Below, piece by piece: positions 57,496-64,000 of a DNA stretch of 64,000 bases. The first letter of the stretch is position 1. Every line of letters begins with the position of its first letter. The stretch spans positions 1 through 64,000 of the forward strand of contig MU385978.1 in the NCBI GenBank assembly GCA_022497145.1, read 5' to 3'. Below the pieces are notes generated by a model, which saw only the letters and a list, made by a program, of their open reading frames with translations, was not told where the DNA came from and searched no databases. The translations under genes and the position numbers were made by a program. The DNA comes from Rostrohypoxylon terebratum (Eukaryota > Ascomycota > Sordariomycetes > Xylariales > Hypoxylaceae).

Positions 57496-59273
57496 ATGCC
57501 TCAAGCAGCTTCCCTGCCCACATGGGCTTCTCTGGAAGACCACTACAAGACCGTCGGTAAGACTTTCGTCCTGAAGGAAGCTTTTGCCTCCGATCCAGCT
57601 CGTTTCACCAAATTCAGCAAGACTTTCAAAAACACTCCCTCCGGTACCGATATACTGTTCGACTTCAGCAAAAACCTCGTTACCGAAGAGACAATCAACC
57701 TCTTATTAAAGCTCGCCCAAGAGGCCGGCCTCGAGAAGAAGCGCGATGCTATGTTTGCAGGAGAGAAGATCAACTTCACCGAGCACCGTGCCGTCTACCA
57801 CACTGCCCTGCGCAATGTCGGCGGCTGGGAGATGAAGGTGGAAGGACAGGACGTCATGAATTCCAAGGGTGGTGTCAACGAAGTCCTTCAGCATATGAAA
57901 GAGTTCTCCGAGCAGGTCCGGAGTGGCGAGTGGAAGGGATTCACTGGCAAGAAGCTGACCACCATCATCAACATCGGCATCGGCGGTTCGGATCTGTGGG
58001 TACCCTTCATAACACAGCATTGAACCTGTCTATCTTCTAACCACGAAATAGGGGTCCGGTCATGGTCACTGAAGCCTTGAAGCACTATGGTGCAAAAGAC
58101 ATGACTCTACACTTTGTCTCAAATATTGACGGTACTCATATGGCCGAGGCTCTTGCCAACTCTGATCCCGAGACAACTTTGTTCCTTGTTGCTTCCAAGA
58201 CCTTCACCACCGCAGAGACCACCACAAACGCTAACACTGCCAAGTCTTGGTTCCTTGAGAAGACCGGCGGAAAAGGTGACATCGCTAAGCACTTCGTTGC
58301 CTTGTCCACAAATGAGGCGGAGGTCACCAAATTCGGCATCGATAGTAAGAACATGTTCGGCTTCGAGAGCTGGGTTGGTGGTCGTTATTCAGTTTGGAGT
58401 GCCATTGGCCTCAGTGTGGCTTTGTATATCGGCTACGACAACTTCCACAAATTCTTGGCTGGCGCACATGCCATGGACAAGCACTTCCGCGAAACTCCCC
58501 TGAAAGACAACATCCCCGTCCTTGGAGGTCTGCTGAGCGTCTGGTATAGCGACTTCTTCGCCGCGCAGACGCATCTGGTTGCTCCGTAAGTTTCCTAGAT
58601 CACCACCGTTACAGGACTAATAGGCGCCTCGTTAACAAATAATAGGTTTGACCAGTATTTGCACCGATTCCCGGCCTACCTCCAACAACTCTCGATGGAG
58701 TCCAACGGCAAGACCATCACATCCGACGGCTCACCTGCCAAATACACGACTGGACCTATCCTTTTCGGCGAACCTTGCACTAACGCTCAGCACTCCTTCT
58801 TCCAACTCGTTCATCAGGGCACTAAACTAATCCCCACTGATTTCATCCTTGCGGCCAAGTCCCACAACCCCATCTCCGGCAACCTACATCAGAAGATGCT
58901 GGCGTCCAACTACTTTGCCCAGGCCGAAGCCCTCATGATCGGAAAGACTGCCGAACAAGTTAAGAGCGAAGGCACGCCCGATGATCTCGTACCACACAAG
59001 GTCTTCCTAGGCAACCGACCGACTACCAGCATTTTAGTCGGCGATGTGATCGGACCCGCCGAGCTAGGTGCTTTGATTGTTTACTACGAGCACTTAACAT
59101 TCACCGAGGGTGCGATTTGGGATATCAACTCGTTCGACCAATGGGGTGTCGAACTAGGTAAGGTGCTTGCCAAGAAGATTCTAAAGGAGTTGGATGAACC
59201 AGGAAACGGCGAAGGCCATGATGCTAGCACGGGCAGCCTCATCAGCGCCTTCAAGAAATTTGCTAGCATCTGA
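57496..59273 (+). CDS. PGI1: Glucose-6-phosphate isomerase
   Basis: It interconverts glucose 6-phosphate and fructose 6-phosphate in the cytosol, in glycolysis and gluconeogenesis. Three exons, 57496-57995, 58052-58585 and 58646-59273, encode 553 residues, the normal eukaryotic length. INIGIGGSDLGPVMV, SKTFTTAETTTNA and ESWVGGRYSVWSAIG (PGI signature 1) are present. QQLSMESNGK supplies the catalytic Glu region, and INSFDQWGVELGK is signature 2. The His-containing block GTKLIPTDFI and the C-terminal helix are intact. The promoter has a TATCC repeat and pyrimidine runs. Confidence 0.97.
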
Positions 59274-60417
59274 AGGCTAGAGACGGCTCAGCGGCCCAGG
59301 AGGCAGCCAAGGCTCTGAGTTGTAAGCAGTCCAGATATAGCAAGCTATGACACGTTCAGGTAATTTGCAGAGACGGTCTGAGATACCTAGTAGGGTCTCT
59401 GTTCTACGCTACCAGAGACATGAGTAAAGTAATAAGTAAAAGATAGGCTTGTGGAAGCTCAAGAAGTTAAAACACAGATTTGGTTTCTTCTCCACGTCGA
59501 GATTTTATTTCTTAAGAGCCAATGTGTGGCAATCATATTAACCCCTACAGATGTCATATTCCTAGATTCAGGCTCCCTTCCTATTCATAATATGTACCCA
59601 CGATATATATTGCACTTTTGCACACTGCGCACCGCATTTGATCGCAGGTAAATAGCACATATCAATCTTCGAGATGGGGCCAGCTATCTGCGATGCTTTT
59701 CAAGGTAGACGAATAGGTACGTCTCCCCTTACATCCAATCTAGGCGTCTCTCCCAAGATCGAGGTTTGGATTCACCGACAGACAGATTTCGGGAGAGGTG
59801 GAATAGGCAAGAGGGAAACTAGAGCCTCCTATAGTCCAACTGAACTGATCAGGTACCTTAGGTAGATAGATAGGTACCTATATAGGTTGTCCTTCCTTCA
59901 CCTTACCTACCATTCCAATTACTATGTAGATGTCTCAACATGAGAACGTTCCGATCATGAGAAGTGTGCCATAGCAATAGGTCAAGTATTCATATACCTA
60001 CTTACCTAGGTACGCAGATAAACAGTAGTTCAACCGCATGAAGCCTATGTCGTATTATTAATACCTACCTAGTCGTTTATATTTAGTTTAGTAGTATCGC
60101 AGTTGAGTATAGCTTTGGCATCGATTATGGCCTATAGTGTTGAATACAAGTCCGAGTTCGGCTTGGTATACGGTGTCGACATCCATCGTATTGGCTATTT
60201 TGTGACTTAGTCCGAAGCCGAAGCCTAAGCCGAAGGAACCCCTGGTCCATATCCACAGTTGCATTCATCGGAGATACCCTAGATCGATATACTTCGTTAT
60301 AATGGCCTATTATTGTGTAATTGCTACTTTTATTTCCTTCATTTTTCGGGTTGAACCCAGTTTCCGGCAGATTTGCTCCATTAATATAGCTATCTACTAG
60401 GTAGAAAGGTGCTAGGT
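59274..60417. other. 1.1-kb intergenic region
   Basis: AT-rich spacer with several TACCTAGGTA-type motifs near 59850-60015 and a CCGAAGCCGAAGCCTAAGCC repeat near 60212-60231. No gene is seen. Confidence 0.5.
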
Positions 60418-61807
60418 ATGATAGTGGGAATGACAGAATCTAGCCGGTCAGACATAACTCTCGAGGATGGGATCGTTCCGAGAAGCGAGAGTTCAAATAG
60501 AAATGAAGAAAAGGTTGAATTCACCGAAGAGGTCATCCCGGATGTTGACGCCCCTCCAGATGGAGGATTAGAAGCATGGCTCCAGGTTCTTGGGTCCTAT
60601 GCGCTCTATTTTAATACTTGGTATGGATGCTAGCGACGGGAAATTCACCTACATGTAGGCAGGCTAACCTCTGTTCAGGGGCACAATCAATACCTTTGGC
60701 GTATACCAAACGTACTACGAGACCGGCTTGCTGCAGCATATGTCTCCATCTTCTATATCATGGATCGGATCACTCCAATCCTTTCTACTCCTAACCGTTG
60801 GAGTAGTCAGTGGTCCTCTTTATGATGCCGGGCATCTACGATTTCTTCTCTGTGTTGGTTTGGTATTGGTCACGCTCGGTATGATGATGACTAGTCTCTG
60901 TACGGAATATTGGCAAGTGATGCTTGCGCAGGCCGTGTGCATCGGTGTGGGTACGGGGTGCCTGTATATCCCCTCTGTCGCCATCATTCCGCAGTATTTT
61001 ACTACACGCAAAGCCCTCTCCATGGGTATTGTAACGTCCGGGAGCAGCTTTGGCGGCGTGATATACCCTCTCATGTTCCAAGGCCTATTGCCTCGTGTCG
61101 GCTTTGGCTGGACAACTCGTATTATGGGCTTCACTTCCTTTACGACGATATCGATATCGTTTCTCGTATTGCGCAGGCGAACTGCGGCCGTGGAAATACG
61201 CTCGCTAATCGACAGACGAGCATTCCACGAACAACCGTATATCATTTACTGCCTTGGGATTTCCCTGAGCTATCTCGCATTTTTCGCACCCATATTCTAT
61301 CTCCAAACATATGCGCTCTCGCATGGTCTAGGGGGCCAGACTGTTGCCTTGTATCTAGTCGCCATTCTCAACGCTGCCTCTGTCTTAGGCAGGTTAACGC
61401 CATCTCTGATAGCGAATCGGATCGGCCCCATTCATACGTTCTTCATCAGCATTGTCCTGGCAGGCGTCACAACATTTAGTTGGATTCATACGAATGCAGG
61501 AGCCGGCAATATTGCATTCGCCGCCTTCTTCGGCTTCTTTACCGGCGGTATCGTGGCTTTGCCAGCTGTCGTGCTCACTTCTTTTACCCCTGATCTGAGC
61601 CTGTTGGGTACCCGACTAGGCATGTCCTCGGTATTAAATGGCGTGGCTTCGTTGATTGGAACTCCTATCGCAGGGGCCATCCTGAGCGCCACGGGGAACT
61701 ACCTTGGCATCCAGCTCTTTGCCGGGTTTCTCTTTATGGCGACGGCGGTATTCATTGCAGTATTGCGCTTCGTGATAACCGGAAAAAAGCTGGTTACTAA
61801 AGCTTAA
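60418..61807 (+). CDS. MFS monocarboxylate transporter-like protein (MCT family)
   Basis: Two exons, 60418-60620 and 60679-61807, encode 443 residues; an in-frame ATG at 60430 is an equally possible start. The acidic N-terminus ends in DAPPDGGLEAWLQVLGSYAL, the MCT family signature. It is followed by GTINTFGVYQTYYE after the intron, then WIGSLQSFLLLTVGVVSGPL and about 12 membrane helices. PSVAIIPQYFTTRKALSMGI and GSSFGGVIYPLMFQ are typical of fungal MCT-like proteins. Riboflavin or monocarboxylates are known substrates in yeast; many fungal copies are uncharacterised. Confidence 0.9.
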
Positions 61808-64000
61808 TGGAACAATACCTATTTAACGAAGAGTTGTGAACTTTGACTGCAAATGCTTGCGATTTGAGAGCATTCGATAATTGCCACTTTGGTCTTGAGC
61901 AACCCGCCCCTTCATCCCTACCTAGGACCTAGGTCCTCAGGTCCTAAGTACCTACTAATTAGTCGCATCACCAGAAGACTCTCGCCAGGAATACGTTCTT
62001 GCTTCAATGTTCCCGGTACCGTTATTGCCGGGTCACCTAGATCACATTACAGCGCCCGTGTGAAATTTTGCATGCGATGAGACAGAGCTCGAATGTGCCT
62101 AATAGCAAGGGGTGTGGGGAGTGAAAGAAGTGGCATTACTAGGTGCGATTAGGGAGGATGGTAAACATAACCGCTACCTAGGACCTAGGACCTAGGTCCT
62201 ATAGGAACCTTAGATAAAAAGGCTTCCCGTCCAATGCATATAGCTCATAGATGGGCTTCAAAATGAAGAAAGCTCGGTGGAATACCTGGCATATCTATTA
62301 ACTAAGGAGAGAAAAGCATAGTCATTACCTAACAAATGCTCTCGCTCACCCGTACTCATATCCTTGGGTTTCTGGTCAATCGAATTGAAGATAGACACGT
62401 CCCGGCTCCGAGAAGCTGAAACAAGACTGCAGCCACTCCTAAAAGGTATGAGGGTTGACAAGTATCGTGACTTGGCTTGGCAGGACCCAGTTCTATTATC
62501 TGTCTTCTTGAAAGAATTCGGGATAAATCGGCCCCACTAAGACTCGTTCAGCTCGATAGATGGCGCTCCCGGCCGAGTGATAACCGAAAGAAAGTCAGGA
62601 ACAACACATGCTGGTATGTTGTGCGAATTCATTGTGGCATTGCTCTGAGACAAGCGGATGAGATAGAGAGAGAGAGAGAGAAAAGTTCGGTCCTTTTGAT
62701 AGACTGGCAGGGTCGGATTCCAAAGCTATCCCCCTACTGTCGGAGAGTAATGAAGCGAGCGACGGCAACGAGTTAACATCAGATAGGAAGCCCTTAAGAA
62801 AAAAGTCCGCTCATTGGAATAATCGGGCCGCTAACGACGGAAGATTCGGGGGATGTCGTACGGAACAGGAAAAATTCGATCTACTAAGTAGATTCGATGC
62901 ACGTTACATGGTAATTACCAAGAGTCCTGATTCCTGAAAGGCCCCTTGGACACTGTGAAAAACTCGCTAGGCTGAATACGGACCATTGCACAGTGTCTAA
63001 AAACATCGTGGGTTTTTATCCCGACGGGCATGGGCCGTCCCATGCTCGACTATCGACGTCAACGAATCTCATAAGAATACATAGCCTTGCTTATGCCGAG
63101 CTCATCGGGTCGTCCAATTAACATGCATGAAATTGGCCTTATCTCGTAGAATGGGATCGCAAGGGATAGCTATGTACACTCATATGACCCCAAGACTCAA
63201 GTGTCTTTCAGGGGATATGTATGCGAGTGGATCTTCCTTGTTGTACCTAATTAGCTGCTAGCATGAGTTTTGAAGATGAAGCGCGAAGACAACTTCGAAG
63301 CATGCAAGAAAGTGGTCACGTTGGCACGTATTGCCAGCTGTTCGATGGTATCGAGATCTGTCCACGAGTTAGGCATTCCAATATCCACAACACGTCTATG
63401 ACGTTTAGATAAGAGTACTGATTTTCCAACCGGCATCTTTTGTGGAGTTCCTTGCATAAGACGATGAAGATCAAATGAGTAGAGACAGAGCCTCATTGTA
63501 CATTGCTAGGTAGACAGTGGAAAGACATAGTAGGTAGGAGATGAGAGATGGTTTACTCACATCACACGTGTATTGGCCGACTTGGTGCTGCATGATTGAG
63601 ATCCTGATAGATACCTACCTAGGACCTAGGTCCTAGAACCTAGGTCCTAGGTAGGTTCCTATTTGCATCAGAGATCATAGTAACCATAGGTAGCTTTATT
63701 TGATTTGACGACATATACATGGTTGAATTTGTGTCAACAGTTGAAGACTCCCAATGTTATTATATTTATTATATAATACTAGATACTAGTTTGAAGAGAT
63801 TAAAACCTGGGGAAGTCCAAGATGGGACTTCCGAGATAATATGCGATATGTGATGCTAACCTCTACTAGTAGTAGGTTGATCCAGGTCATCTCAACATTT
63901 GTACGTGAGAATCAACTGGTGATTGGCCAAGAACAGGATTTTGAATCTAATGTGGCAATATGGTTATTACCTATTATTGGGGATATGAAGCATGCTAAGG
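61808..64000. other. 2.2-kb terminal region without a supported gene
   Basis: Three CCTAGG palindrome clusters lie here (61919-61955, 62175-62210, 63613-63660), with a short GA run near 62667-62682 and two hairpins (CATGGGCCGTCCCATG-like near 63029; GGAAGTCCAAGATGGGACTTCC-like near 63809). A minus-strand frame of 81 codons (63496-63251) begins with ATG but matches nothing I know. Confidence 0.45.
63613..63660. repeat. CCTAGG palindrome cluster, longest copy
   Basis: TACCTAGGACCTAGGTCC followed by TAGAACCTAGGTCCTAGGTAGGT forms nested inverted repeats that could fold into a long hairpin. Confidence 0.85.

Noticed and set aside
62931..62995. GACACTGTG...CACAGTGTC inverted repeat as a transposon
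   Set aside because: The arms are only about 9 bp, with no target duplication and nothing between them.
63251..63496. 81-codon minus-strand frame starting with ATG
   Set aside because: No recognisable domain, no partner exon found, and isolated at the window end.

Overview
This is nuclear DNA of a filamentous ascomycete (Pezizomycotina, most like a Sordariomycete). The genes carry short GT-AG introns of about 45-110 bp with branch points such as ACTAAC, and promoters are pyrimidine rich. The products include fungal markers: an AA9 polysaccharide monooxygenase, a LAG1-type ceramide synthase beside a second TLC gene, Mediator subunit MED4, QCR10 and a C2-AGC kinase of the SCH9 type. I saw no tRNA, rRNA or CRISPR. 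Introns were placed by eye, so exon borders are predictions, but every spliced model given keeps its reading frame to the stop.

Left part (1-27 kb). A frameshifted expansin-like (DPBB) secreted protein and a possible two-exon small gene are followed by an intronless macrodomain-like protein (DUF4804/MavL type) in AT-rich surroundings, then a small fungal protein with a conserved C-terminus. A dense housekeeping block follows: ALG10 / dihydroorotate dehydrogenase (divergent), QCR10 / MED4 (divergent), an EMP70/TM9 protein / LCP5 (divergent), and a flavin monooxygenase. A 294-bp inverted-repeat element separates the monooxygenase from a fungal AAA+ ATPase with an altered Walker A motif. A PEBP-family protein closes this part.

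Middle part (27-46 kb). Here are the AA9 enzyme, a low-complexity orphan, a LAT-type amino acid permease, two ceramide synthase-family genes in tandem, a divergent pair of a TauD-like dioxygenase and an UNC93-like transporter, and a CHIP-type TPR/U-box ubiquitin ligase.

Right part (46-64 kb). A class V aminotransferase converges on a 14-TM MFS exporter, one of whose introns is GC-AG. Then come SCH9, a second inverted-repeat element (298 bp), glucose-6-phosphate isomerase and a monocarboxylate-type MFS transporter. The last 2.2 kb has no supported gene.

The genes form no single pathway cluster. Themes are ER/Golgi lipid and glycan work (ALG10, EMP70, two ceramide synthases), core metabolism (DHODH, QCR10, PGI), nutrient signalling (SCH9) and accessory transport or oxidation genes. 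Intergenic DNA carries many copies of a palindrome-rich CCTAGG/TACCTAGGTA motif and two TA-flanked MITE-like elements.
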